In this document: one piece after another, positions 26,781-36,798 of the stretch
Layout: each line of letters opens with the position of its first letter
Numbering within the stretch: position 1 is the stretch's first letter
From: Flavobacterium frigoris PS1
Lineage (GTDB): Bacteria; Bacteroidota; Bacteroidia; Flavobacteriales; Flavobacteriaceae
DNA: 64,000 nt
Reading direction: 5' to 3'
Assembly (NCBI RefSeq): GCF_000252125.1
Contig: NZ_AHKF01000031.1
Span: 1 to 64,000 of the forward strand
The notes under the pieces: generated by a model
What the model saw: only the letters and a program-made list of their open reading frames with translations
What the model was told of the DNA's origin: nothing
Databases searched by the model: none
Translations under genes and position numbers: made by a program

Positions 26781-26936
26781 CTAAATCAAACTGATAAGAA
26801 TACCAGCTATGCTGATCATTAGATAGACGGCAAAACAAACTATGATATATTTATACTGCTTCTGCAATGGAAGCATCCTCCATTTCACCTCAACGTCATT
26901 GATCCATAGCTCAATATTTGTTCGAATCTCTTTCAT
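26781..26936 (-). CDS. traL: Small single-pass membrane protein, TraL position
   Basis: A 51-aa protein. Translation gives a charged, tryptophan-containing N-terminal half (MKEIRTNIELWIND) and one membrane helix (about residues 29-49) at the C-terminus. It sits exactly between traK and traM, where CTnDOT-type operons encode TraL (DUF3989-like), with 11 bp to traK. I assign TraL mainly by position and topology, because the sequence is too short for certainty. Confidence 0.65.
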   Translation of the reverse strand: MKEIRTNIELWINDVEVKWRMLPLQKQYKYIIVCFAVYLMISIAGILISLI

Positions 26937-26947
26937 CTTTGTTATTT

Positions 26948-27571
26948 TTAACGTTCAATAATTTCTAGATCTTTATTTTCCAAAACCGTAAACTTCTCCA
27001 TATTGAAGCCTTGCGGATTATTATCTGAGCGAACGGAATTAACTAGATAGCAGGAAGTGACAAGATTTCTTTTTGTTACATTACTGGATCGAATGATGAA
27101 CTGCTTAGAATACGTTTTCACAGCATAAGGATAGGTTTCAAAATCACATACCACACTATCCACTTCAAGTCGTTGTTGGACATTTCCTGAAATGATCCTA
27201 TTGTAATATCCTTTTTCTGCTAAATCTTTGTAATAATCAAAAGCACTTTTATCAGCAAGATTAAATGCTCTTTTCATATTGTTCTCAATTGCATTTTTAT
27301 CTGGAGCTAGTGTAAAGAAAAGCTCGTGAAACCGACGAACATGCTCACGAGCCTCTACAGGCCGATTGATAGAAGCATCCTGAGCAAGAGCCAACATTAG
27401 CGATTTTCCATTATCTAATACATAGACTTTCTGACGTTGTAATTCAGCGAACCGGTAAGATTCCCAAACAGCATAACCCGATATACCAACACACAGTACT
27501 GCAAATACAAGAGCGTAAAGCCTAATTTGACTGAAACTATTTTCGATATTTCTTAAAGTTTTAAATTCCAT
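26948..27571 (-). CDS. traK: Conjugative transposon protein TraK (VirB8-like)
   Basis: A 207-aa protein with a short N-terminal cytoplasmic segment, one membrane helix (about residues 16-34) and a soluble domain like that of the VirB8/TraK group. Recognisable parts are the start MEFKTLRNIENSFSQIR and REHVRRFHELFFTLAPD. It forms part of the inner-membrane complex of the transfer channel. It lies 19 bp behind traJ. Confidence 0.92.
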   Translation of the reverse strand: MEFKTLRNIENSFSQIRLYALVFAVLCVGISGYAVWESYRFAELQRQKVYVLDNGKSLMLALAQDASINRPVEAREHVRRFHELFFTLAPDKNAIENNMKRAFNLADKSAFDYYKDLAEKGYYNRIISGNVQQRLEVDSVVCDFETYPYAVKTYSKQFIIRSSNVTKRNLVTSCYLVNSVRSDNNPQGFNMEKFTVLENKDLEIIER

Positions 27572-27590
27572 TTTACTTTTATTTAAATTG

Positions 27591-28583
27591 TTATTTCATT
27601 AATCTACCGCCAATATTTCCAGCAACAGAGCCAGTACTAGCCCCTACTATATTGCCAGTTTTAGTAGTCGTTTGATTTATATTGCGGACAAAGTTTCCTG
27701 CGCCACCAGCCTGAATGATCCATCCAGTTACCGTAGGAATGGTAAAATACCCTATAATGCCAATAATCATAAATATGATGTACACCGTACTTGATGAATC
27801 GGGAATAAAATTGGGATCGGATAAACTGTCGATGTCCTTTTGGAGTATTAAGGATTGGATCTTGGATAACATGGCACTAAAAAGATCTGAAACGGGTAAC
27901 CAGAGATACACACTAATGTACCGAGTCAGCCACTGCGTTAAAGTAGACTGAAATCCATCCCAGACAGAGATCGCAAATGCCAAAGGACCCAATATTGAAA
28001 GCACTATTAAGAAGAAGGTTCGTATCGTATCTATGACTAGTGCAGCCGCTTGAAAAAGGACTTCAATAAATTCGCGAAATCCATCTCGAAACATTTTCTT
28101 TAGACTGTAGATCTGCCTTTCCGCGTACATGCTTGACATGGTGACCAAGTCGGAGGGCGTCCATCCGAGTTCATCCAACTTTTTATCAAATTCTTCATCC
28201 GATGCTAAATAGGCTGTTTCAGGATTACGAAGCATCGCTTCTCTCTCCAATAGGTCTTTCTGCTGTTGTAAAGCATTCAAATCTAAAACTTGACTTTCTA
28301 AGATGCTATGCGTTCCCTGCACCACTGGACTCAATACGCCGTTAAGAGTTCCTAAAACAACTGTTGGAAAAAATGTAATACAGATACCCAAAGCAAAAGG
28401 TCTAAGTAACGGGAATACGTCTATTGGTTCTGCACTGCTCAGCGCTTGCCAAACTTTTAATGCAACATAAAACAATGCACCCAATCCAGCCAAACCCTTA
28501 GCAACCGCTGCCATATCTGCTGATAACGGCATCATCTCGTCATAGAGCGAACGTAGTACTTCATGAAGGTTACTAAATTCCAT
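27591..28583 (-). CDS. traJ: Conjugative transposon protein TraJ (VirB6-like)
   Basis: A 330-aa polytopic membrane protein with about six hydrophobic segments and the PIDVFPLLRPFALG motif, matching the TraJ family of Bacteroidota elements. Its VirB6-like role is an inner-membrane channel component. A longer start is possible from a TTG three codons upstream, but the ATG at 28583 lies 2 bp past the preceding stop and fits translational coupling. Confidence 0.92.
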   Translation of the reverse strand: MEFSNLHEVLRSLYDEMMPLSADMAAVAKGLAGLGALFYVALKVWQALSSAEPIDVFPLLRPFALGICITFFPTVVLGTLNGVLSPVVQGTHSILESQVLDLNALQQQKDLLEREAMLRNPETAYLASDEEFDKKLDELGWTPSDLVTMSSMYAERQIYSLKKMFRDGFREFIEVLFQAAALVIDTIRTFFLIVLSILGPLAFAISVWDGFQSTLTQWLTRYISVYLWLPVSDLFSAMLSKIQSLILQKDIDSLSDPNFIPDSSSTVYIIFMIIGIIGYFTIPTVTGWIIQAGGAGNFVRNINQTTTKTGNIVGASTGSVAGNIGGRLMK

Positions 28584-28585
28584 GA

Positions 28586-29218
28586 TTACCAATATTTCTG
28601 GTTAGCCGTTCCGTAAAGATCCAATACTCTTTGACTGTTATTGGCTTTCTTGGCACGCAGATAACTAACTGAAATATTTTTATTCGTAAAATAACGAACC
28701 AAATTGTGGTACTCTTTTACTTTTACATATACCTGGTCTATAATGTCCAAACGCTCTTTATCATTAAGCGACAAGCTAGAAGAGTTTACAATTTGTTTTA
28801 ACTCTTTCAATAGTTCTGTGCTTTCGTTTAACAATATGGAATACCCATTCGCAATGGCTGTTAGTTCCTGTTCATTGAAATTGGGATCGTTCAACATTTT
28901 CCCAAAATTGTTTACATACATTTCAGAAACATCACCAACAAGTAATACAGTCTGTTGCACTTTTCGAGCATCTTTTACCAAGTTGTTTACCGCCTTCAGT
29001 TTGTCGTAATATTCTTTTCCTTGATTATACACTTTTTGGACTTCTTTAAAGTTGTTAATCATGTTGGTCGCTGTGGTCGAAGTCTGTATGATTTGTCTTG
29101 CTGAATTGACTATTCCTTGAGCCAAATTTGTAGGATCTGTTACCACCCACTGTGCTTTAGCATTCGGCATGACAGCAAATAGTATCACCATGCATACCAT
29201 AATTTTTAGATTTTTCAT
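28586..29218 (-). CDS. traI: DUF4141 protein (TraI position, VirB5-like)
   Basis: A 210-aa secreted protein with signal peptide (residues 1-22, ending NAKAQ) and a helical body rich in N, K and Q, beginning WVVTDPTNLAQGIVNS. It fits DUF4141, the family found between TraG and TraJ in these operons. It may be a minor pilus or channel component like VirB5. Its stop is 2 bp before the traJ ATG. Confidence 0.85.
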   Translation of the reverse strand: MKNLKIMVCMVILFAVMPNAKAQWVVTDPTNLAQGIVNSARQIIQTSTTATNMINNFKEVQKVYNQGKEYYDKLKAVNNLVKDARKVQQTVLLVGDVSEMYVNNFGKMLNDPNFNEQELTAIANGYSILLNESTELLKELKQIVNSSSLSLNDKERLDIIDQVYVKVKEYHNLVRYFTNKNISVSYLRAKKANNSQRVLDLYGTANQKYW

Positions 29219-29242
29219 TGCTATTCGTTTTTAAAATTTTTA

Positions 29243-31747
29243 CTAATTGTTTTCTGTTTCCCTTTTCTCAAGGGCAATCCTCTTGATAGCCTGTTCTACA
29301 TTTCCATCTAATTGGCTTGCCAGTTGCATGACTTCCAACTTTTCTGTTTCTTCAGTGGTATAGGCTAAATATTCCTCGAAACTAACTTCTGTAGCATATA
29401 CTGCCGAATGCGTTCCTCCTAGTCCAATCCAAACTTCTTTGTAAAGTCGTTTGGGATCATTGTTCATATTGATGGAAAGTACTTGCGCTTTTTCTTTATC
29501 AGTCAGACCAAGCATGGCTTGGATATCGTCAAATTTATTCATGTACTTCCTTTGATCCAGCAGTATTTTACAATCCGAATTATTGATAATACTTTCTTTT
29601 ACAATGGGAGATTGAATGATGTCATCTACTTCTTGGGTTACAACAATGGCTTCTCCAAAAAACTTTCGTACCGTTTTAAAAAGGTATTTGATGTACTCTG
29701 CCATCCCTTCTTTTGCGATCGCTTTCCAAGCCTCTTCAATCAGGATTAGTTTTCGTACTCCTTTCAAACGACGCATTTTATTGATAAAAACCTCCATAAT
29801 AATGATAGTCACAATTGGAAAAAGAATTTTATGATCCTTGATCGCATCTATTTCGAAAACAATAAATCGTTTAGAAAGTAAATCCAGCTGCTTTTCGGAA
29901 TTCAATAGATAATCGTACTCACCTCCTTTGTAATAAGGTTCTAACACATTTAAGAAGTTGGCAATATCAAAGTCTTTTTCTCGTACCTTTTTATCTTCTA
30001 ACACCTTTCTATAATCTCCTTGTACAAATTCATAAAACCCATTGAAGGAAGGAAATTCATCCTGCTGCTTGATTCGTTCGATGTAACCGCTCACCCCATT
30101 TGAAAGTGCCACTTCTTCGGACCGTGTTGGTGGCTCATCATCCCTTTTCCATAAGGTTAAGATCAAAGTTTTAACGCTTTCTCTTTTTTCAATATCGAAA
30201 ACGCCATCATCGGTGTAAAAAGGATTAAAGGCAATCGGATTGTCTTCGGTATAGGTGAAATAAACGCCATCTTCTCCTTTGGTTTTCCCTTTGATTAATT
30301 CACACAATCCTTGATACGAATTACCTGTATCCACCAACAGCACATGCGCGCCTTGTTCGTAATATTGTCTCACCATATGATTGGTAAAGAAGGACTTCCC
30401 TGAACCGGATGGTCCTAATATAAATTTGTTCCTGTTGGTGATAATACCGCGCTTCATCGGCAAATCAGAAATATCCAAATGAATGGGTTTTCCTGTCAGT
30501 CGGTCGGCCATCTTGATTCCAAAAGGGGAAGGCGAACTTTTATAATTGGTTTCTTCAGTAAAAAAACAAAGCGCAGGTTCTATAAAAGTGTAAAAGCTTT
30601 CTTCACTCGGAAAGTCTCCTGCATTGCCTGGCATTCCTGCCCAATAGAGCGTCGCAACATCTGTAGTGTTGTGCCTTGGTTTACATTCCATCAATGCCAA
30701 AGCACTACCTGTGTCGTTCTTCAATTGTTTTAATTCCACTGGATTGTCGGACCATGTCATTACATTGAAGTGCGCTCGAATAGAAGCATGTCCAAAAGAA
30801 TGTGCTTCATTCAAATAGCGTTCGATCCATTCCTTATTGATTTGATTGGCTCGGCTATAACGAGCTAAGGAATGCATATTTCTTGCTGATTTTTCGAACT
30901 TGCGCAGGTTGTCTTCACTGTTATCTAAAAAAAGATATTGGTTGTAGATGTGATTGTAGCTTAACAACAATCCAACTGGTGCAGCAAAAGATAAAAGACA
31001 GTCACTTCTATCGGTAGACAATTTTTCGTAACGGGTTTCTGCTGATACTGAACTAGGCAAATCATCGGAATCGGACAACGTATGCAGACAAAGCCTTTTG
31101 TTTCCTATACGAACTTCTTCTCCGCCCAAAGCAATATCCTGCAATGGTGTTCCCTCCTCTCTTGAAAGGCTTAGGTATTGTTCCAATAATCCTTGTTTAC
31201 TAGCTGTTCCAATGATATCATCCTCGCTTAATCGTTCCAGTTTTATAAAATCGGAATCGTTCACAATTCGCTCAAATTGCGCCACCGATTCCATAAAGCG
31301 AGAAAGGATTTCTTTATCTCTTAGTTCTTTTGGGATCAGTACCCCTTTGCAAAGCGAAGAGAAATTACTCTGCATTCGCATACGCTCTTTGGACGTTTTT
31401 GTTAAGAACAGATAGCAATAATGATTCAGAAACGGACGCTCATTAAAATGTTGCTGGTAGGACTTTGCCAGAAAACTCAAATCTTCTTTGGCAATCTCAG
31501 GAGCATAATTTTCCTTGATGTACCAATCTTGTTTGTGCACCACCGTATAATCAGGCAATGTTTTGATTGCCTTGTGCCATGCCGAATGAATGGCTTCATA
31601 TTCCGCAGAGGCAATTGTGAAAAGCTCTGGTAGCTGTACTCGAAAACAAGCGGTGATATCAGCATCCTTGGAGATAATACAATTATTTTCTACTGCTAGC
31701 AACGGAAACTTACTTTCCAATGTAGTCGCTTTTGATTTATTTCTCAT
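29243..31747 (-). CDS. traG: TraG family conjugative transposon ATPase (VirB4-like)
   Basis: An 834-aa ATPase that powers assembly of the transfer machinery at the inner membrane. Walker A GPSGSGKS lies near residues 445-452, with a Walker B-like LILIEEAWKA and the VTQEVDDI segment later. The frame is open 60 codons further upstream, but that part overlaps traF out of frame. The ATG at 31747 overlaps the traF stop by 4 bp (ATGA), and the conserved start MRNKSKATTLE... supports it. Confidence 0.95.
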   Translation of the reverse strand: MRNKSKATTLESKFPLLAVENNCIISKDADITACFRVQLPELFTIASAEYEAIHSAWHKAIKTLPDYTVVHKQDWYIKENYAPEIAKEDLSFLAKSYQQHFNERPFLNHYCYLFLTKTSKERMRMQSNFSSLCKGVLIPKELRDKEILSRFMESVAQFERIVNDSDFIKLERLSEDDIIGTASKQGLLEQYLSLSREEGTPLQDIALGGEEVRIGNKRLCLHTLSDSDDLPSSVSAETRYEKLSTDRSDCLLSFAAPVGLLLSYNHIYNQYLFLDNSEDNLRKFEKSARNMHSLARYSRANQINKEWIERYLNEAHSFGHASIRAHFNVMTWSDNPVELKQLKNDTGSALALMECKPRHNTTDVATLYWAGMPGNAGDFPSEESFYTFIEPALCFFTEETNYKSSPSPFGIKMADRLTGKPIHLDISDLPMKRGIITNRNKFILGPSGSGKSFFTNHMVRQYYEQGAHVLLVDTGNSYQGLCELIKGKTKGEDGVYFTYTEDNPIAFNPFYTDDGVFDIEKRESVKTLILTLWKRDDEPPTRSEEVALSNGVSGYIERIKQQDEFPSFNGFYEFVQGDYRKVLEDKKVREKDFDIANFLNVLEPYYKGGEYDYLLNSEKQLDLLSKRFIVFEIDAIKDHKILFPIVTIIIMEVFINKMRRLKGVRKLILIEEAWKAIAKEGMAEYIKYLFKTVRKFFGEAIVVTQEVDDIIQSPIVKESIINNSDCKILLDQRKYMNKFDDIQAMLGLTDKEKAQVLSINMNNDPKRLYKEVWIGLGGTHSAVYATEVSFEEYLAYTTEETEKLEVMQLASQLDGNVEQAIKRIALEKRETENN

Positions 31748-32076
31748 GGCTGATGGATTTTGGAATTCAACTGAAAATAGCGATACACAGGCTTGCAACA
31801 GATGATATATCGTGGATGTCGTTTGTTTGCTCCCACTTTCATCAAACCATGTTCGCCGTACTTTTTGTTCAGTGAAAAAGTTTGCCATACTAATAGCGAT
31901 CCTCCACCGATTCCTATAAACAGACACAGATAAGAATTGACTCCAGTCATGTACAAGATCATTATCAGGATAAGCATCCCGAGCAATCCACCTGCGAAGA
32001 GGAACAAGTACTGCGCTTTCAGTCCTTTGAACTCCACCGTTCTTCCAATACCTTTATTAATATTATACCTATTCAT
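31744..32076 (-). CDS. traF: DUF4133 protein (TraF position)
   Basis: A 110-aa membrane protein with two adjacent hydrophobic helices (about residues 25-45 and 48-65), starting with the typical MNRYNINKGIGR. It fits DUF4133, a VirB3-like component next to the TraG ATPase. It is coupled to traG by an ATGA overlap and follows traE by 10 bp. Confidence 0.88.
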   Translation of the reverse strand: MNRYNINKGIGRTVEFKGLKAQYLFLFAGGLLGMLILIMILYMTGVNSYLCLFIGIGGGSLLVWQTFSLNKKYGEHGLMKVGANKRHPRYIICCKPVYRYFQLNSKIHQP

Positions 32077-32086
32077 ACCGCAAATA

Positions 32087-32389
32087 CTAAAGGAAGAAAG
32101 AGCGTAAAACAGTTGCCGCTACAATCAAAAAGATACAAGCTCCAAACCAACTCGCCGCCGTCTTGCTCGTGTCTGGATCACCGCTACTAAACTTGTTATA
32201 CACCTTCACCCCACCAATGAGCCCCACAACTGCTCCAATAGCATAAATAAGTTGGGTAGCGGGATCAAAATAAGAAGTGACCATTTGCGTCGCCTCCGTA
32301 ATTCCTGCCGTTCCGTTTCCTTGTGCAACTGCACTAATTGTTGATAGCACAGCCACTACCAGCACTACTTTTTTAACTTGCTTTTCCAT
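32087..32389 (-). CDS. traE: DUF4134 protein (TraE position)
   Basis: A 100-aa protein with a signal-like N-terminal helix (ending AVAQG) and two further hydrophobic segments, including YAIGAVVGLIGGVKVY. This is the architecture of DUF4134, proposed as the VirB2-like pilin-type subunit. It is the first gene of the surviving tra operon and is separated from traD by the inserted restriction cassette. Confidence 0.88.
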   Translation of the reverse strand: MEKQVKKVVLVVAVLSTISAVAQGNGTAGITEATQMVTSYFDPATQLIYAIGAVVGLIGGVKVYNKFSSGDPDTSKTAASWFGACIFLIVAATVLRSFFL

Positions 32390-32742
32390 GATTTGAAAAA
32401 TTTAAACTGTTTTTCGATCCTACACTTTGCAGGATTTAAGATCAAATATCATATGGAAACAGTTGCTGTTTAATATGTTGTCGTTAAGTGGAGTTGTTTG
32501 GCAGAAGAAGACTTGACAACTTAGTTTGTGATAGTAAAAATCACTAAATTTGGGCAATCAATAATGTTATATTGGAAATCGCAATATGCAATATAGCGTG
32601 ATGAGAGACTATTAATTAGAGAATAACGTTTTCAAATGTTGATTGACAAAGTAGAATTAACTACAAGTTGAGAGCCAATGAAGAAAAATATTTTTTTATA
32701 ATAGATTAGTTAAAAATAAAGAGTTACAAAAATAAATAATAA
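32390..32742. other. 353-bp gap between divergent traE and hsdM
   Basis: No gene seen. A TAAATTTG box at 32545-32552 could serve the rightward restriction operon, although its nearest TTTG is only 16 bp upstream. The traE side has no full promoter match. The gap marks one junction of the restriction cassette with the tra region. Confidence 0.5.
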
Positions 32743-34293
32743 ATGACAAGCAATAACCAAAGAGCAGAGTTACAAAATCAAATATGGAAAATAGCCAACG
32801 ATGTTCGTGGGTCTGTAGATGGATGGGATTTCAAACATTTTGTATTAGGAACACTTTTCTATCGTTTTATAAGTGAAAATTTCACCAATTACATTGAAGG
32901 TGATGATGAAAGTGTAAATTATCCAAATCTATCAGATGATGTAATCACTCCAGAAATAAAAGATGATGCTATTAAAACAAAAGGATACTTTATATATCCT
33001 AGTCAACTTTTTGTCAATTTAGTTAAGAATGCCAACGATAACCAAAATCTAAATACAGATTTAGCTGCAATATTCTCTGCAATAGAAAACTCTGCAAATG
33101 GTTACCCTTCAGAAGAAAATATTAAAGGGTTATTTGCAGACTTTGATACTACTAGTAATCGTCTAGGTAATACGGTAGAGAATAAAAATAGCCGATTAGT
33201 ACATGTTTTAAATGGTGTAAAAGGCTTAAAACTTGAGGGTGATTTCAAAGATAGTAAGATTGATCTTTTTGGTGATGCTTATGAATTTTTAATTCATAAA
33301 TATGCTGCAAATGCAGGTAAATCTGGAGGTGAATTTTTTACACCAACTAACGTATCTCAATTGATTGCACAATTAGCAATGCATAAGCAAGAAAAGATAA
33401 ATAAAATTTACGACCCTGCTGCAGGTTCTGGTTCTTTACTATTGCAAGCTAAAAAACACTTTGATAATCATATTATAGAAGAAGGTTTTTATGGGCAAGA
33501 GATAAACCATACCACTTATAACTTAGCGCGTATGAATATGTTTTTACATAACGTTAATTATGATAAGTTTCATATAGTGCTTGGTAATACATTAATAAAC
33601 CCGCAATTAGGTGATGATAAACCTTTTGATGCAATTGTTTCAAACCCTCCTTATTCTATAAATTGGATAGGTGATGCTGACCCTACCCTCATTAATGACG
33701 ACCGTTTTGCTCCTGCTGGTGTTTTAGCACCAAAATCTAAAGCAGATTTTGCTTTTGTTCTCCATTCATTAAGTTATTTATCTAGTAGAGGTAGAGCGGC
33801 ATTGGTTTGTTTTCCTGGTCTTTTTTATCGTGGTGGCGCAGAACAAAAAATAAGAAAATATTTAGTAGATAATAACTATGTAGAAACTATTATAGCCTTA
33901 GCACCTAATCTGTTTTACGGTACATCTATAGCGGTAACTATTTTAGTGCTTTCTAAAAGTAAAACAGAAAATAGAACACAATTTATTGATGCTACTGGTG
34001 AAGATTTCTTTAAGAAAGTAACCAATAACAATGAGATGATGGATTCTCACATTGCGAAAGTTATGGAAATGTTCGATTCTAAAGCAGAAGTTCCACACAT
34101 AGCCACTACCATTGACAATAGTAAAATTGAAGAAAACGATTATGATTTATCGGTTAATAGCTATGTAGAACCTAAAAACAATAGAGAAAAAATAAATATT
34201 GAAGTGCTGAATAAAGAAGTTATTACAACAGTTAATAAGATAGCCAAACTACGTACAAATATTGATAACCTTATAAATGAAATTGAGGCATGA
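32743..34293 (+). CDS. hsdM: Type I restriction-modification system methyltransferase subunit HsdM
   Basis: A 516-aa N6-adenine DNA methyltransferase. It has an N-terminal helical HsdM domain (about residues 8-160), the SAM-binding motif DPAAGSG at 224-230 and the catalytic NPPY at 301-304. With HsdS it methylates the target site to protect host DNA, and with HsdR it forms the restriction complex. Its stop overlaps the hsdS start (ATGA). The order hsdM-hsdS-prrC-hsdR matches the E. coli prr locus. Confidence 0.96.
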   Translation: MTSNNQRAELQNQIWKIANDVRGSVDGWDFKHFVLGTLFYRFISENFTNYIEGDDESVNYPNLSDDVITPEIKDDAIKTKGYFIYPSQLFVNLVKNANDNQNLNTDLAAIFSAIENSANGYPSEENIKGLFADFDTTSNRLGNTVENKNSRLVHVLNGVKGLKLEGDFKDSKIDLFGDAYEFLIHKYAANAGKSGGEFFTPTNVSQLIAQLAMHKQEKINKIYDPAAGSGSLLLQAKKHFDNHIIEEGFYGQEINHTTYNLARMNMFLHNVNYDKFHIVLGNTLINPQLGDDKPFDAIVSNPPYSINWIGDADPTLINDDRFAPAGVLAPKSKADFAFVLHSLSYLSSRGRAALVCFPGLFYRGGAEQKIRKYLVDNNYVETIIALAPNLFYGTSIAVTILVLSKSKTENRTQFIDATGEDFFKKVTNNNEMMDSHIAKVMEMFDSKAEVPHIATTIDNSKIEENDYDLSVNSYVEPKNNREKINIEVLNKEVITTVNKIAKLRTNIDNLINEIEA

Positions 34294-35573
34294 GTTATTT
34301 AAAGAGTTTGTTGGTGAGTGTTGATGTAGAATGGAAAGATTTAGGTGAAGTTGCTGAATATGTACGTGGTTTAACTTATAGTAAAAAAAATGAAAGTAGT
34401 GATGATTCAGGATTTAAAGTTCTACGAGCAAATAATATTACTCTATCAAGTAACACAATAAATTTTGATAATGTCAAAATAATAAATTTTGACACTAAAA
34501 TTAAAGATTCTCAGAAACTTTATAAAAATGATATTTTTATAAGTGCGGCAAGTGGAAGTAGAGAGCATGTAGGTAAGGTTGCATTTATTTATTCCGACAT
34601 TGAGTATTACTTTGGTGGTTTTATGGGTGTTATTAGAGTTTCTCCCCAAATTGAATCAAGGTTTTTATTTCATTTATTGACATCTAATCTGTTTACAAAT
34701 TACTTAGACAGAGTAATGAGTAGTTCTACTATTAATAACTTAAGTTCAAAAATAATTAATGGTTTTCAAATTCCAATTCCGAGTCCAAACAACCCAGAAA
34801 AATCGCTCCAGATCCAAAAAGAAATAGCTCGCATTTTAGACACATTTACAGATCTTACAACACAACTCACTATCGGACTCACAACAGAACTTAATTCACG
34901 TAAAAAACAATATAGCTATTATCGTGAGCAATTACTAACGTTTAATGAAAGTGAGACAAAACACCTGCAGATGGATGACAAAAGTTTAGGTGAGTTTATT
35001 AGAGGTAAACGATTTGTAAAAACGGATTTAATAAAAGAAGGAGTTCCTACTATTCATTATGGTGAAATGTACACACATTATGGTACTTGGGCAGATGAAA
35101 CTATTTCATTTGTAAGTAAAAAGTTGGTGAATGATAAAAACCTAAGAGTTGCCAATAAAGGAGATGTTGTCATAGTAGCAGCAGGTGAAACAATTGAAGA
35201 TATAGGTAAAGGTACAGCTTGGTTAGGCGAAGAAGGTGTTGTTATTCATGATGCTTGTTTTTATTATAAGAGCGATTTAAATCCTAAGTATGTAGCTTAC
35301 TTTACTCGAACAAGACAATTTCATGACCAAATAAAGAAACATATCCGTACAGGTAAAATTTCTGCTATTAATGCTTCTGGTTTAGGTAAAGCAATAATAC
35401 CTGTGCCTTCAAAAGAAGAACAGGAGAGCATAGTGAATATTTTAGATAAATTGGATGTACTTACAGCTTCTATAAGCGAAAATTTACCAAAAGAAATAGA
35501 ATTACGTAAAAAACAATACGAGTATTATAGAAATAAATTACTAACGTTTTCTAAAGATGCTGTAGAAGTATAA
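34290..35573 (+). CDS. hsdS: Type I restriction specificity subunit HsdS
   Basis: A 427-aa specificity protein with two target-recognition domains (about residues 12-175 and 225-385). Each is followed by a conserved helical spacer containing nearly the same RKKQY.YYR..LLTF sequence (about 207-222 and 405-420). This internal repeat is the hallmark of complete HsdS and defines a bipartite recognition site, which cannot be predicted from sequence alone. It ends 4 bp before the prrC-like gene. Confidence 0.94.
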   Translation: MSYLKSLLVSVDVEWKDLGEVAEYVRGLTYSKKNESSDDSGFKVLRANNITLSSNTINFDNVKIINFDTKIKDSQKLYKNDIFISAASGSREHVGKVAFIYSDIEYYFGGFMGVIRVSPQIESRFLFHLLTSNLFTNYLDRVMSSSTINNLSSKIINGFQIPIPSPNNPEKSLQIQKEIARILDTFTDLTTQLTIGLTTELNSRKKQYSYYREQLLTFNESETKHLQMDDKSLGEFIRGKRFVKTDLIKEGVPTIHYGEMYTHYGTWADETISFVSKKLVNDKNLRVANKGDVVIVAAGETIEDIGKGTAWLGEEGVVIHDACFYYKSDLNPKYVAYFTRTRQFHDQIKKHIRTGKISAINASGLGKAIIPVPSKEEQESIVNILDKLDVLTASISENLPKEIELRKKQYEYYRNKLLTFSKDAVEV

Positions 35574-35577
35574 TTGT

Positions 35578-36789
35578 ATGAGTAAGTCATTATCACAAAT
35601 AGCACAATCACTAAAAGATAGCCAGAGAAAGGTACAGTTAATCTATGCTTTTAATGGTATAGGTAAAACACGTTTATCAAGAGTATTTAGATTGTTGGTT
35701 GACCCGAAAGATACAGATGAGGAACAAGAAGGGTCAGGTATTAAAGTAATGTACTATAATGCATTTACAGAAGACCTTTTTTATTGGGATAATGATTTAG
35801 ATGCAGATACTAATCGAAAGCTAATAATTCGTCCTAATAACTTTACAGATTTAGCGTTGGGATTTTTGAAAGACCAAGGTTTAGATAATAATATTGTAAC
35901 CAATTTTCAGCACTTTACAACCGATTCCATAACACCTCTCTTTAATGAAGAGTATACTACTCAAGATAAAAATGGAAATAATATTGTAATAAAAGCATAT
36001 TCCGAAGTAACATTTTCTGTGGCAAGTGGTGACGACCAAAGTGAAAGTAATATTAAAATTTCAAAAGGAGAAGAAAGCAATTTTATTTGGTGTGTGTATT
36101 ATAGTTTAATAGAACAAGTAGTTGAACTTTTAAATACTCCAGATCTTGAAGATAGAGCAACCAATAAATTCAATGATGTAAAGTATGTGTTCATTGATGA
36201 CCCAATAAGTTCACTCGATGAAAATCACTTAATAGAACTAGCAGTAAATTTAGCTGAATTGATTAAGAAATCAAATGGGCTAAAATTTATAATATCAACA
36301 CATAACCCACTTTTTTACAACGTACTTTATAATGAACTAAATCTTAAAACCAAGAAAGATTCTTGTTTTATGTTAAGTAAAAAAGAAGACGGTACGTATG
36401 ATTTCCAAAACAAATATGGGGATTCAAATAAAAGCTTTTCTTATCATCTTTACCTAAAGGAAACAATTGAAGATGCAATCAAATCAAATACTATTCAGAA
36501 ATATCATTTTATGTTGCTTCGTAATTTGTATGAAAAAACAGCTAATTTCTTAGGGTATCATGAATGGAAAAAATTATTACCCGAAGATAGACAACTATAT
36601 TATAATAGAATAATTCAATTTACCAGTCATTCTACATTGTCAAATGAAGTTGTGGCTGAACCAACTAATCCTGAAAAACAAACTGTAAAATTATTACTTG
36701 ATCATTTGATTAATAGTAAATATTGGAAAGAAGAAATTGCAGTCGAACCAGTAGCAGCAGAAGAAGAAACAGAGGAAGTATCAATATAG
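35578..36789 (+). CDS. prrC: PrrC-like anticodon nuclease
   Basis: A 403-aa protein between hsdS and hsdR. The N-terminal two thirds is an ABC-type ATPase: Walker A FNGIGKT (25-31), a signature-like ISKGEE (161-166), Walker B YVFIDDPISSLDE (203-215) and an H-loop STHNP (240-244). The C-terminal region has R315, E319 and H351. Their spacing (4 and 32 residues) equals that of the catalytic R320-E324-H356 of E. coli PrrC, a 396-aa tRNA-Lys anticodon nuclease. PrrC is held silent by the type Ic complex and released by phage anti-restriction proteins. I infer the same guard role here. The tRNA target is unproven. Confidence 0.88.
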   Translation: MSKSLSQIAQSLKDSQRKVQLIYAFNGIGKTRLSRVFRLLVDPKDTDEEQEGSGIKVMYYNAFTEDLFYWDNDLDADTNRKLIIRPNNFTDLALGFLKDQGLDNNIVTNFQHFTTDSITPLFNEEYTTQDKNGNNIVIKAYSEVTFSVASGDDQSESNIKISKGEESNFIWCVYYSLIEQVVELLNTPDLEDRATNKFNDVKYVFIDDPISSLDENHLIELAVNLAELIKKSNGLKFIISTHNPLFYNVLYNELNLKTKKDSCFMLSKKEDGTYDFQNKYGDSNKSFSYHLYLKETIEDAIKSNTIQKYHFMLLRNLYEKTANFLGYHEWKKLLPEDRQLYYNRIIQFTSHSTLSNEVVAEPTNPEKQTVKLLLDHLINSKYWKEEIAVEPVAAEEETEEVSI

Positions 36790-36798
36790 AAACAATTA

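Noticed and set aside
31748..31927. 60-codon N-terminal extension of traG
   Set aside because: It overlaps traF in another frame, while the ATG at 31747 has the usual 4-bp overlap and the conserved protein start.
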